DNA from: Phymatolithon calcareum | Taxonomy: Eukaryota > Rhodophyta > Florideophyceae > Hapalidiales | Assembly (NCBI GenBank): GCA_977006965.1 | Contig: OZ345353.1 | Span: 806,001-870,000, forward strand | DNA length: 64,000 nt | Reading direction: 5' to 3' | Shown here: positions 54,904 through 64,000 of the stretch, piece after piece | Numbering within the stretch: position 1 is the stretch's first letter | Layout of the letters: every line of letters begins with the position of its first letter | Translations under genes and position numbers: made by a program | Notes under the pieces: model-generated | The model's database searches: none | Told to the model about the DNA's origin: nothing | The model's input: the letters and a program-made list of their open reading frames with translations, nothing else

Positions 54904-56130
54904 TCGAAGAATAGGTTCTGCAGCTTCCTGACCTCTATCTCTGTAAAGGATGGAGAAAGGGAAAAGAGATTAGCCGTTGAGGCTCTTCTTCTCGAGCGGG
55001 ACGACACACAGTCAGCCGACTTGGAAATATGGACCGACTACAGCGTTGGAGAAATTCCCTCCAAATTCGTGCGCGACCTTCATCAGGGCGAACGAGTCTC
55101 GGTTAAATGGGATGAAGGCTGGTACGATGCGAAGCTTGAATTTTCCACAAACAACGCCATCAGCAGAACGCAGAGGTGTCGAAATTTATGACCCGGCACG
55201 GCAAACCACCGAACATTATTCTTTCATGTCTCAAGCCCGACAGCTTCGAAGCAGCGCGCGATTCTTTGCGATGAGGATGGAGACACTCTTGACATGAACA
55301 GAAACGTCAGGGACAATTGTCGTGGGTGCGGGTTTTTTTTCTGACGCGCGGAAATGAAACGGTGAAGGAATTGGCGCTCCCCGCCGGAGCTGTCGGATCT
55401 TCATACGATGCGGAGGTTTTTGCCGCAGTTCATGCCTTCCAAGAAGCGCTGAAGCTATCCTTTGCACCTGGAAACACTATAAGATGGTACGCCGACAGCA
55501 GGAGCTGCATTGATGCTATTAACGGACACCTGCGAAGGTATGGGGAAATGATACGGAGACTTTGGGGCCTTATAGAGCAACTGATGTCCAAGGAGATTTT
55601 CGTTGAAGGCATTTGGATACCAAGTCACTGCGGAATTCCAAGAAATGATGCTGTCGACGAATTAGCAAAAAAGGCTATTTGCGAATCAAACCTATTGGAT
55701 CATCAGAAGGTTCCTCAGACAGTCGAGGCAGTGCGATAAATCATTAGGCCTTCCTTTCGAGCCAAAACTGTCGCCGTTCCGACACTTCCCCGAGAGCTGC
55801 CCCTATCGCACAGACGGACAGAAGTGATCTTACACCAGCTGATTGGAACTGTAACAGTCTTATTGTTCCCCGATGGTGGCTGTGTTTACGCATAGAGACA
55901 CAAGATCGTACTACCCAGAGTGAAAATCCTGTCACTCTGGTTGCAAGGAAACTGCCGAGCACCTGATTTTAAGGTGTGGTGGACGTTCCGCCTCCAGACG
56001 TAAGTTTATTTTTAGAATGGGTACAAAAACCGTAGAAGAGCTATGCCGTGAGAGACCCTTAGCAATACTCAAATTTCTGAACAAAGATATGTTGTCGCAG
56101 AACAGATTTAGGAGCTTACTTTCAGTGTGA
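54904..56130 (+). pseudogene. LINE (non-LTR retrotransposon) RNase H end, broken
   Basis: 54904-55060 encodes the lead-in to an RNase H domain (KRLAVEALLLERDD, LEIWTDYSVGE, where TDGS is expected). About 260 bases of unrelated sequence follow. 55317-55739 then resumes the domain: FFLTRGNETVKE, AGAVGSSYDAEVFAAVHA, YADSRSCIDAI and PSHCGIPRNDAVDELAKKA, which contain the remaining acidic residues and the conserved His. Beyond a stop, 55800-56120 encodes, in shifted frames, a LINE-like C-terminus (STHLILRCGGRSASRRKFIF, then LCRERPLAILKFL). Reverse transcriptase is absent. It is a 5'-truncated, dead copy. Confidence 0.7.
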
Positions 56131-57400
56131 GCGATCTTTCCGCAATAAAGAATGAACGAAGATATATCGGAGTGGGATTGTGCGGGATGCAAGCGTCGAG
56201 TTGACTGATGAGACCAACACTGGCCAGATATGTTCCATTTTTACATTATGCTCGTTTAGGCTCCACTTCAAAACAAGTAGGGAATAATAGCTTTGAAAGG
56301 CAGGCACAGCCTGTTGTATATTATGATACTATGCATAAAAGTGTAATCTGGCTACGTGCGGGGAGGGAAAAGACGCTCTCCACAGGGCGAGGTCGACTAT
56401 ACGAACTCGGCGGGACAGCCGTTCTTGAGGGCACACTCACGGCGGACGTTGGCGGTGGCGACCCAGCAGGACTCGTTGGGTTGGCGGACATCAACGTTCT
56501 GGAAGATTGCGCTCGAGAACGGACATATGATACTTTGAAAGCTTTTTTCGGTACGATATTCATCATGATGCAGTACTATAGTGTCTCTGTGACAGGAGCC
56601 CCCAAATTGAGGGAAGCAGTTTCATAACAACAGTGCCTTTGATTGTGCAGGTCGATCGTCGTCACATAGACATTATTGTAGATTGCACTATTCGGAGCCA
56701 TTATTCATAGACGGCTACAGTATGATAAATTGCCCCACGGGCTACTCTACCAGTGCGCGAGAATTTCGAAATGCTATCGTCCGTTTCAACCGAATTGCTG
56801 TGCACAGCAATTCGGTTGAGAACTGACCTCGGCACTGGGGTTAAAATCTCAATCAATAGGTTTGGTCAGGTTTTTGAGTTGGCTCAACTGGTGGAGATGC
56901 TCTTACGTAAAACTGCAGTTTTATTTAAAGAAAGAAACTTTTTCGTTAAAGAGCACCTCAGATTATGGAAGGAAATTCCTGCGTTCTCGCAAAAACGAAA
57001 GCTTGAACTGAGTAGACACTGGATGCAAAGGCGTTGACAGCAGAGCACAATAAAGACAGGTTCACGCGAAGAGCAGCACTTTTTTCAAGAATACAGCTGT
57101 AGTCCCTGTATCTGGTTCCCTAGTGTAGTTTGTGTCACTTCGTAACGTTACACCTGGAGCCACCCCACCCATATCGCATAGTAGAGTACTGTACTTCACT
57201 GTACTTTCGCACGAAATGCAAGATACCTGTCGCCGACGTTTTCCTTCATCACTACCAGCGGACGAACTGCTGCTTACCAATTTGTCGACGTTTTCCTCCG
57301 CAACAACTCCACGCAACCAAGTCGTCGAGTTCTTTTTCCTAAACTTCTTTCGAACAAACACCGACAGCGAGGTCACAGAGATATTCCTCTGCTCTTTCCT
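56131..57400. other. No gene recognised
   Basis: 1.3 kb including the frames 56208-56627 (plus) and 56753-57037 (plus), neither with a recognisable domain. It contains the 34-bp palindrome at 56786. The last 250 bases may include the promoter and 5' part of the NB-ARC gene. Confidence 0.4.
56786..56819. repeat. Perfect 34-bp palindrome
   Basis: 17-bp arms with no spacer (TCAACCGAATTGCTGTG and its complement). Confidence 0.95.
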
Positions 57401-57541
57401 GCTTATGAATTCGAGCAATCCGAATCATGGAGTTTTTCCGCGGAACAGCTCCAGTCTGGTCTCGGAGCCACTTCGACCACTTCCTCCGCTGCAGCTTCAG
57501 CCCGCAATCTAAACCACAAGGGCAGGGAGACCACCGCCTCC

Positions 57542-59755
57542 TTGCTTACCATCATTGATGAAGCGCGGACTTCCTTGAAAAGTATCAAGTTACGAGTTGC
57601 CAGCATGCGATATGGTCCTGCCATCATCCGAAGCTTCACTGACGAGCTCAACAATAAGAAGGAGATCATCAGGGTGCTGGAGGAACAATTTCATTTGGCA
57701 GCAGAGGACACTCTTGCTCTGAGAGATGCTTTGTTCGACAAAACGTTAATATCTGTACGCGACGAGCTCGATCTCTCAAATTTAGCTTTGGAGAGCATAT
57801 ATTCGAAGGCGAACTCAGAGAATGTCATTGGCAGAAGATCTAAGCTCATGTCCTTGGTTTATCGACGAGCCCGCGCCACATCAATAGGCGACAGCATGAA
57901 AGACTTCCAGAGGCATTTGGGAATGTGCTCCTTCAACCTTTTATCTCTGATTTTAATGCTCAACGTAGAAAAAAACATTCGAAATTGGAGAATCCTAGAC
58001 AGAGAATATCGCGAGAGGTCGTACACGCCATTTCCACCTGTAGAAGCGCTCAACTTTGCGTCTCGGGATGCAGGCGAGAATTACAGCACACCGGAAAATG
58101 CCCTCAAAGATGCTCTTCTTTCCACAGAGTCTTCATCCATAGTGACCTCGGAGTTCGGAGTCATTACGCGTGCAGTCTGTGCTGTTGGCATGGTTGGGGT
58201 TGGCAAGACGGTTGCCATCCAGTTCCTTGCACGTGATGCCGACATTCTCACCCGTTTCCCCGATGGGATTCGTTACATGAATCTGGGTCTCGAAGCCACC
58301 GCACAGGACGCAAAACAGGGAGTCGGGAATCTCATGATGCAGGCAGGGGCATTGGGATCTGCATTTGTAGCGCAGCACTCACTGTTGGTGACTGAAGCTG
58401 TCGAATGTGCGGTGAAATGGTTCAGCGGAAAAAACTGTCTTTTTCTTGTGGACGATCTCTGGCCTACGGAAGACTGCGAAATTGGGTTTTTGAATGATTT
58501 GAAGCTGCTGTTAAACAGTTGTCCAGAAAGTGGAATGGCCTTTACCACCCGAAGTAGAGCCATTGCAAGCCATGCCGGGCGGATAGTCAACTTTTTGCCG
58601 CGAGAGCCACTTGGACCCGTGTCCGTGAACATTTTCATGGTGCATGTGACAGGAGATTCGTCGAGTACAAACAAGCAAGAGTCTAGCGGTGTTTTGAGAA
58701 CGAGTATAGCGACCATTATTTCCATTTGTGCGGGACTACCATTGGCTTTGGCTGTCACTGGATGCGCTGTGCGTTTCGAAAATTTCGAAATTGGCGATTT
58801 GGGAATAGCCTGTGACTCATATGCTGCACAGCTGGAAAAGTACAGATTTGAAATCGGCGAAGATCAAGGCGAAAGGGGCAAGACCTTGAACGCGGAAATC
58901 TTCCTGAGTTTGAAAATCCTAGAAGCTGGATTCATGAAGTTGAAGACATCACATGGTTCTGCTACCGACTGCACGATCACTGATATGTACATAAGCTTGT
59001 GTGTGCTGGACCACGAGGCCCTTGTCCCTGTGCACGTTCTCAGTGGAATGTGGAATGTGGACAAGGATTTTGCGTTCAAAGTCGTTGACCTTTTCAGCGA
59101 GTTAAGTCTTTGCAACCTCAATTTTCCGCAGCAAGCACAAGGGCTGGCAAAAGAATATGGCCTCGTTCTGCATGATCTCCATTTGTACTTTTGCAAACAC
59201 CAGGCCGAAAAAATGAAGATAAGCTCGCAATGGCATATACGGCTTCTCAACTCTTATCTGGAACCAGTATCGAAAAAGAGAGTTTCAGCTCTATCAATTG
59301 CGCGCTTCCGGTCTGTTGGCAGGTGTTCACGTGAGGAAAAAGTGTTGGACTGCATACCGAGACCGTGGTGGTCTGTACAACCCGACGGATATATTCATGC
59401 GAATCTTGCCAGACACTTAGTATCTGCGGGTCTCGTTGTGGAGCTCGCCGCTGTTCTTTTGGATGCGCGTTGGACGTATGCACGGGTGAAGATCGGGGGA
59501 ATAGTATCACTGAAATCGGACTTCGAGTGTTTGCTGAGACTCAGTGACGAAATTCTTCAGGGCAGTGTCCGGCAAAGCTTTGAGTTGATTTGGAAGGCGA
59601 TACAACTCTCGTGGGAAAGAACATCGGAAGGAGAGGGATCGTTTCTGTTCCATGTATATGAACTTTTTTTACAATGGAGGAACAGGAACGCAATCGTGGA
59701 CTTATACTCGAAGAGCGCTGACCGGTTGAGGACGTCGAGCAAGGAAGCTTCTTAG
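57542..59755 (+). CDS. NB-ARC (STAND) ATPase without WD40 repeats
   Basis: A frame of 737 codons; position 57542 is TTG. The frame is open well upstream, the first in-frame ATG is 57605, and the true start may lie across a short intron. The N-terminal 190 residues are helical. NB-ARC motifs are in order: P-loop GMVGVGKT (near 216), kinase-2 CLFLVDDLW (near 299), MAFTTRSRA (near 331), GLPLAL (near 397), and the winged-helix LVLHDLHLYFCKH (near 544, with the HD of the MHD position). A helical region with WWSVQPDGYIHANLARHLVS follows, as in Apaf-1-like proteins that usually go on to WD40 repeats. Here the protein ends. Such ATPases are nucleotide-switched scaffolds in defence or cell death; a role here is inference. 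Confidence 0.8.
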   Translation: MLTIIDEARTSLKSIKLRVASMRYGPAIIRSFTDELNNKKEIIRVLEEQFHLAAEDTLALRDALFDKTLISVRDELDLSNLALESIYSKANSENVIGRRSKLMSLVYRRARATSIGDSMKDFQRHLGMCSFNLLSLILMLNVEKNIRNWRILDREYRERSYTPFPPVEALNFASRDAGENYSTPENALKDALLSTESSSIVTSEFGVITRAVCAVGMVGVGKTVAIQFLARDADILTRFPDGIRYMNLGLEATAQDAKQGVGNLMMQAGALGSAFVAQHSLLVTEAVECAVKWFSGKNCLFLVDDLWPTEDCEIGFLNDLKLLLNSCPESGMAFTTRSRAIASHAGRIVNFLPREPLGPVSVNIFMVHVTGDSSSTNKQESSGVLRTSIATIISICAGLPLALAVTGCAVRFENFEIGDLGIACDSYAAQLEKYRFEIGEDQGERGKTLNAEIFLSLKILEAGFMKLKTSHGSATDCTITDMYISLCVLDHEALVPVHVLSGMWNVDKDFAFKVVDLFSELSLCNLNFPQQAQGLAKEYGLVLHDLHLYFCKHQAEKMKISSQWHIRLLNSYLEPVSKKRVSALSIARFRSVGRCSREEKVLDCIPRPWWSVQPDGYIHANLARHLVSAGLVVELAAVLLDARWTYARVKIGGIVSLKSDFECLLRLSDEILQGSVRQSFELIWKAIQLSWERTSEGEGSFLFHVYELFLQWRNRNAIVDLYSKSADRLRTSSKEAS

Positions 59756-62529
59756 AACATATCACAGAAGTTAGAATCCGTGGATGCTGGATTTGATTTA
59801 ATCGCATGTAATGATGGACGAAAAGCTTGGCGATGTGATTGCCTCGCGTTCAAGCTCAAAAAGCTACAGGAGTTTGTCACAAGATAAAGCGTGCAGTGAG
59901 AGAAGGAGAGCATAAGAGATCTTGACGAGTGCGAGATCATGATAACTTGTGTGAGAGTTGTTAAAATGTATAATGATTCCTCAGTGCTGCTCCCTAACCG
60001 AAGCTCCCTCCAGCTGGCGCCTCGGTGTCGGCGATTATGTGAATACTGAAGAATTAAATGTTTTTGAAGCGCGAGATCAGGGCACCTGCCCACACTTCCA
60101 TCCAAGCGTGGGTCGTTCCCAGTACTTCAAGCTATCTAAACAAATCCAAATGCGATTGTTTCTCTGTTAACCCAAATTGCTTTCGCCATATCATAAAGCA
60201 CTGTAGTAATCGCAGAGCAGATTGGAGTTTTTTAAAAAAGCCGGGGCTATCGACGTGACCTTATCCTGGCCATATGCTCCCTCAAACCTAGCGAAAACAA
60301 CGCAGTCCCCTTCGGAAATCATTTACGACCTGGGCAAGGCAAAAACTGCAAATATAAAACCATTCTTGGAGCGAGCGACAACCGCCGCAGTACTGAGCCC
60401 GAACGCCCTTGAAAGCAACAAGCTGCGGTGTCCCGCAAGCGGCAATTTTCGATAAACAAGCATACGAAGTAGCCAGGAGTGTTCTAAATAAGGGACAGGA
60501 CGACAATGCTAGGATGCCTGAGACTGATTTTTAACAGAGCTCCGTTGTGGAGGAAATCAATCCGCTGTGAGTATTTCAGACCCGGTGCTGAAATTGAGCT
60601 TATTGCACTCCAACGCATACTCGGGTCTAAGATGATGGACAAAGAGACAGAATATGAATGCAAAAGACTAACTCGAACTCTCATATGGAGAGAAACTCGA
60701 ATCAAGGAAATGTTAGGAAAATAGAATGCGGTAAGTTAGAAGTAATTGAGAAGCTGCCCCGTTACTCACAGTGAGGTCTTGGGTGCTTTTAAAATAAATC
60801 TATATATATCCCTCAAGCGGCAATTTTCCAAATTTTAGTAACAAAGATCACTTGCGCCATACAATGAGAGAAGACCAAGGATGGAGCGAGCGTCGGCCTG
60901 GCCTCTGGAACCTTTAGTGGCAGTAAAGAGTGCTGACACACGATTAGAGCATTCCATCGGTTGGCGCGAACGCCAAATTACATTAGAAATGGCGTTTGGT
61001 GTCACGCCGACGCCAAACGCCATTTCTTGTGTTGAAGCTAATTTTCTTTTAAATCAAAAATTAATATTCGTAAGGTTATGCAGTTTTGAGTTTGGTTGGG
61101 CTTGAATTTCAGAAGAAGGACTGAAACTTCGATGGGAAATTTTCTGTCTAGAAAAGTGAGAATTTAGCGGAAAATCCAGTCAGCGAGGTCGTTTAGTGGT
61201 AATATTGGACACCTCGTGCAACTGCAATATATAGTTCGAATTCTGCGAAAATGTACGAGAAGCATTTGGGTTGCGAGTACAAAATACTCTTCTGCAGCGG
61301 GATTAAGTGCCCTTAGTTTTTTTCCAGATGGACCAGTATTCTCTATGCCGGAACACAGTATGCCGAGATGATACCTTCGCGAAGAACAGAGTTCGTGCTC
61401 ATGGTGGAGTGTATCACTTGTACATGACTACTAGAACAATCAAGAAAAAGGATACCATACAGGGAGGAAGGTGAGGGGTCGAAGAGGAGAAGAGCTGCGC
61501 ACGGTACATGCGCTTATGTAAGGACTTTGAAAGAGCCTATGGGTCGTCAATGACAGTGTGAGCCAGACGAATGTGTGCCCAATCTGATTGTACCGACCTG
61601 AAAATGTTGAGGAAGCGTCCTTATCTTTCCCATTCCTGACCAGAACTGCAGTATCAGAAGATACCATTTTTGTGTCTGGTCACAGCTACGGTAGTGCAAG
61701 TGGTACCATGAGTAGAAGGTGAATATGTTAACCGCATGCACACTAGGTCGGGCGTTGAGAGCTCTTATATATCATTACATATACCCGCTGTTCATTCTCT
61801 CGCTCACCCTGCATCAGCATCCATCAAGTTGGCTCTCTCTCGCTTCTTACTCTATTCCTTATTTGTGAGAGTCATCTGTCCATTCGACAGCTTGAAGAAA
61901 GCTTCTTATTTAGAATGGAACTTACTTTAAGTGGTAGCCACCAATGAGAATGCTTAATTTCACACATCTCTGCTGCCTAAGTCCTTTACGAGTCTGGAAT
62001 TGATCAAGCTTAAATTATCAACGGGTTTTGATCATCCAGCGCTTCGATGTGTCCTCGTATTCTTAGCACGAATTCGTGATACATAATCGCAGTATTCTGC
62101 ACACGGCTCATTTAGAAGTTTTCCAGTGAAAGCATGCGGGCGAGAAAGGGCGCGGCATGAGCACCACTCAAGGCTTGTGTATCGTCTTAGCTTGGCGCCG
62201 GACAAGGGGCACTTATGCAATATATTTTCCAGACATGTACAAGTATACAATTCCAGCGGATCTAGAATATTGCAATATATGCTCCTGAACCAACTACAAT
62301 TCTTTGAAATGCTTACATGCAATGTGCAGATTAAGCACGGTGAAGACAGAGAGGCCTCGAGGGAGAGGCAGGGATCGGAACAATGCCATTGCAAGCGATT
62401 GGACAAAAAGATACAATACCCAATGCGGAGGGCGTCTCACACGGCGATGCAATGCGAATTCCAATACTGGTAGTCGTAGAAATCCTAATTGCAATGATCT
62501 CGGGCGATGAATATCGTTTAATGGTCTCA
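59756..62529. other. No gene recognised
   Basis: 2.8 kb. Short frames such as 60222-60455 and 60506-60724 (plus) have no recognisable domain. I looked for WD40 repeats that could belong to the NB-ARC gene and saw none. A weak tRNA-like stretch at 61190-61245 does not fold. It contains the hairpin at 60986-61026. Confidence 0.4.
60986..61026. repeat. 18-bp-arm hairpin, one mismatch
   Basis: GAAATGGCGTTTGGTGTC and GACGCCAAACGCCATTTC with a 5-base loop (ACGCC). Confidence 0.9.
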
Positions 62530-62900
62530 AGGTACAACACGAAAGGGTTTGCTTTGTAGCTGGTGTAATCGCATAAGCACCATACTAGGAGGGTGCAAAC
62601 GCGCTTAGAACATAATGTATTATGCTGCGAGGTTGCAAAGGAGAAGCCAGCATGGTGCAACCTGAGGGGTTTCCCTTGCATCTGATGTAATCGCATAAGT
62701 ACCGCACTAGGGTATAAGCGCGCATAGAACATGAAGCGTTATGCTGCCAGGTTGCAAATAAGCAGCCAGCAAGGTACAATCTGATAAGGGTTTGCCTTAA
62801 ATATGCTGTTATCACGTGGTGTCGACAGTGACGTTGTAAGGAAATAACCAGCACGGTATAATCAATGAAAGTATGCCTTACATGTACTGTTGCCGGGATT
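62530..62900 (+). repeat. Minisatellite, about 120-bp unit, 3-3.5 copies
   Basis: Copies begin at about 62530, 62655, 62777 and 62861 with GGTACAA-like sequence followed by GGGTTTGC and, in the first two, TGTAATCGCATAAG and a GCCAGCA end. The third copy is shortened and the fourth partial. Confidence 0.8.
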
Positions 62901-63778
62901 TCGACGATTCGTGGTCAGCTGGCGCACGACTGGTACGTAGTTAGGGTACCTAAATTAATGTAGCCACTTCAGCAATCGGTATTGAAATCACCAAAGATGG
63001 CGGAATGCAACTTACAATGCTGCAGAATGACCCAGTCTTCGATTTCTATTGAGGATTGCAATTCATTGCAATGTCAATCCATTTTGACCGACCCCTGGGG
63101 AGAGGACATGTCATCGCATTCTACTTTTCAATTGCTCGATTTTTTCAAGCGTGATGCAACCTCTCAGTCCTTTTACCTTATGCGTTAGAGCTTCTTTGAC
63201 TTGGGCAAATTTATCTTCAGCCTGGTTCGAGGAACATTTTTACTTAGGCCTTTTGCGCTATGGCGGTCGGAAGACAATGAAGGGCAGTAAAAATCCAGCT
63301 GGCGCCGCTTGCAGATCAAGTGAATGAAGCAGAAACAATGAATTAACCACAGACATCGACTAACACTCTACTTGCGATTAGTCTAGTGCTATTTTATGGC
63401 TACCTTTTTGCGGGGCGTGCAGTCGCTCTCTTCAGTCCTTATTTCAGCCGCGATTTTAATCGCACTCGACAGATCAAAAGACCACGCACCCGATCACGCT
63501 CTAGGCGAGACGTCTATTCTTATGTCTAAGAAATCCGTCTTAAAGCATGAAGAAACAAGACTGCAAAGCGCCGTCGACGCCATCCAAGGGACCTGCCCCA
63601 AGGACACGTATTACAAATGCAGGCAACGCGATTTAGCACTATGATAAGCCTCTGAGGTGCTAAATAGACTATGAGAGCTTGAAGTACACTCATATGAGTC
63701 ATATCCATCAATCCATCCATATTAATCGTATTCGATGAAATAAAGAGCATCGCCTAAGACACACGAAACCTTGGAAGC
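62901..63778. other. No gene recognised
   Basis: About 880 bases. The 82-codon frame at 63396-63644 (MATFLRGVQSLSSVLISAAI) starts with a hydrophobic, signal-like stretch, but I recognise no family. Confidence 0.35.
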
Positions 63779-63988
63779 ATGTCAACCAAGAAGAGAAAGA
63801 CAGAAGCCACGGGACAGATAGAGCGCGTCGCTGGGCAGCGGGAGGTCGTGACCAGTCTCGTGAAAAACCTCGGTAAGGTGACGAGGACCAAGACTGACAA
63901 GCACGGCAGAACTCTCGAGAAGGAATACACCAAATGTGTTAGGTGTATTCCTTCGCGAGAGGCGCAAAGGATTCCCCTTCAAAATTAA
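63779..63988 (+). CDS. Small Lys/Arg/Thr-rich open frame, hypothetical
   Basis: 69 codons from ATG 63779 (MSTKKRKTEATGQIERVAGQ), with a nuclear-localisation-like start. It runs through a near-perfect hairpin (63912-63961) and stops at 63988, 12 bases before the window ends. The reading frame may originally have continued beyond the hairpin, so this could be the 5' part of a gene cut by an inverted duplication. No family recognised. Confidence 0.3.
   Translation: MSTKKRKTEATGQIERVAGQREVVTSLVKNLGKVTRTKTDKHGRTLEKEYTKCVRCIPSREAQRIPLQN
63912..63961. repeat. 20-bp-arm hairpin, one mismatch
   Basis: CTCTCGAGAAGGAATACACC and GGTGTATTCCTTCGCGAGAG with a 10-base loop, within the small open frame at 63779. 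Confidence 0.9.
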
Positions 63989-64000
63989 CGTTAAGTTTCG

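Noticed and set aside
61185-61250. tRNA gene (A-box-like TTTAGTGGTAA, B-box-like AGTTCGAATTC)
   Set aside because: T-stem and anticodon stem do not pair; at best a decayed tRNA-derived repeat.
1-64000. CRISPR arrays, bacterial operons, phage genes
   Set aside because: No regularly spaced short direct repeats, no Cas-like or phage-like frames; all evidence is eukaryotic.

Overview
This is nuclear DNA of a eukaryote. It has two Ty3-type LTRs, DNA transposons of eukaryotic superfamilies (Helitron, hAT, PIF/Harbinger, pogo, Mutator, and a Plavaka/CACTA-like element), RanBP2-type and C2H2 zinc fingers, an NB-ARC ATPase and a few short GT-AG introns. There are no operons, ribosome binding sites or bacterial genes. 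Host-like genes are mostly intronless and lie in small islands between long stretches of nested transposons. The Harbinger transposase next to a DUF6818-type Myb-like protein is an arrangement I know from algae and oomycetes. A florideophyte red alga such as Chondrus would fit, but that is inference.

Layout. 1-289 is a truncated repeat (R1) also found at 36234 and 48039. 767-11008 looks like three Helitron-like elements joined head to tail on the minus strand; the first carries a pogo element (4287-5813) and a TIR element (1321-2138). 11230-18466 is a hAT element with 8-bp target duplications, with a complete Harbinger element (12199-15326) nested inside. 20111-21410 is a decayed pogo transposase. 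22656-24412 holds two inverted hAT-type MITEs whose target duplications are exchanged, as expected if the spacer between them was inverted. 26088-30926 is a divergent pair: a zinc-finger Plavaka/CACTA-like transposase and an intron-containing gene of unknown function, separated by a perfect 29-bp hairpin.

The most unusual part is 31832-48165. A module of about 4.7 kb is present twice in direct orientation. It contains an intronless 756-codon gene of unknown family, converging on an R/S/D-rich gene with a RanBP2 zinc finger and an OCRE-like segment, followed by R1. A TIR element (36581-37736) sits exactly on the junction, and its two flanks match different target sites. In both copies the 756-codon gene is open; its differences cluster in codons 303-483 and are overwhelmingly amino-acid replacements. 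The zinc-finger gene is decaying in copy B. A young, internally deleted Ty3/gypsy element (42375-48033, TSD ATAGT) interrupts R1 of copy B, and a Mutator-like element (42555-43746, 10-bp TSD) sits in its 5' LTR.

48166-64000 is gene-poor: a hAT deletion derivative (49854-50981), a RecQ-like scrap, an intact GNAT acetyltransferase (53262-53816), the broken RNase H end of a LINE (54904-56130), a large NB-ARC STAND ATPase without WD40 repeats (57542-59755), and minisatellites. Long, near-perfect hairpins of mutually unrelated sequence recur across the whole window. The genes do not form an obvious pathway; the window is mainly a record of transposition and recombination around a few host genes.
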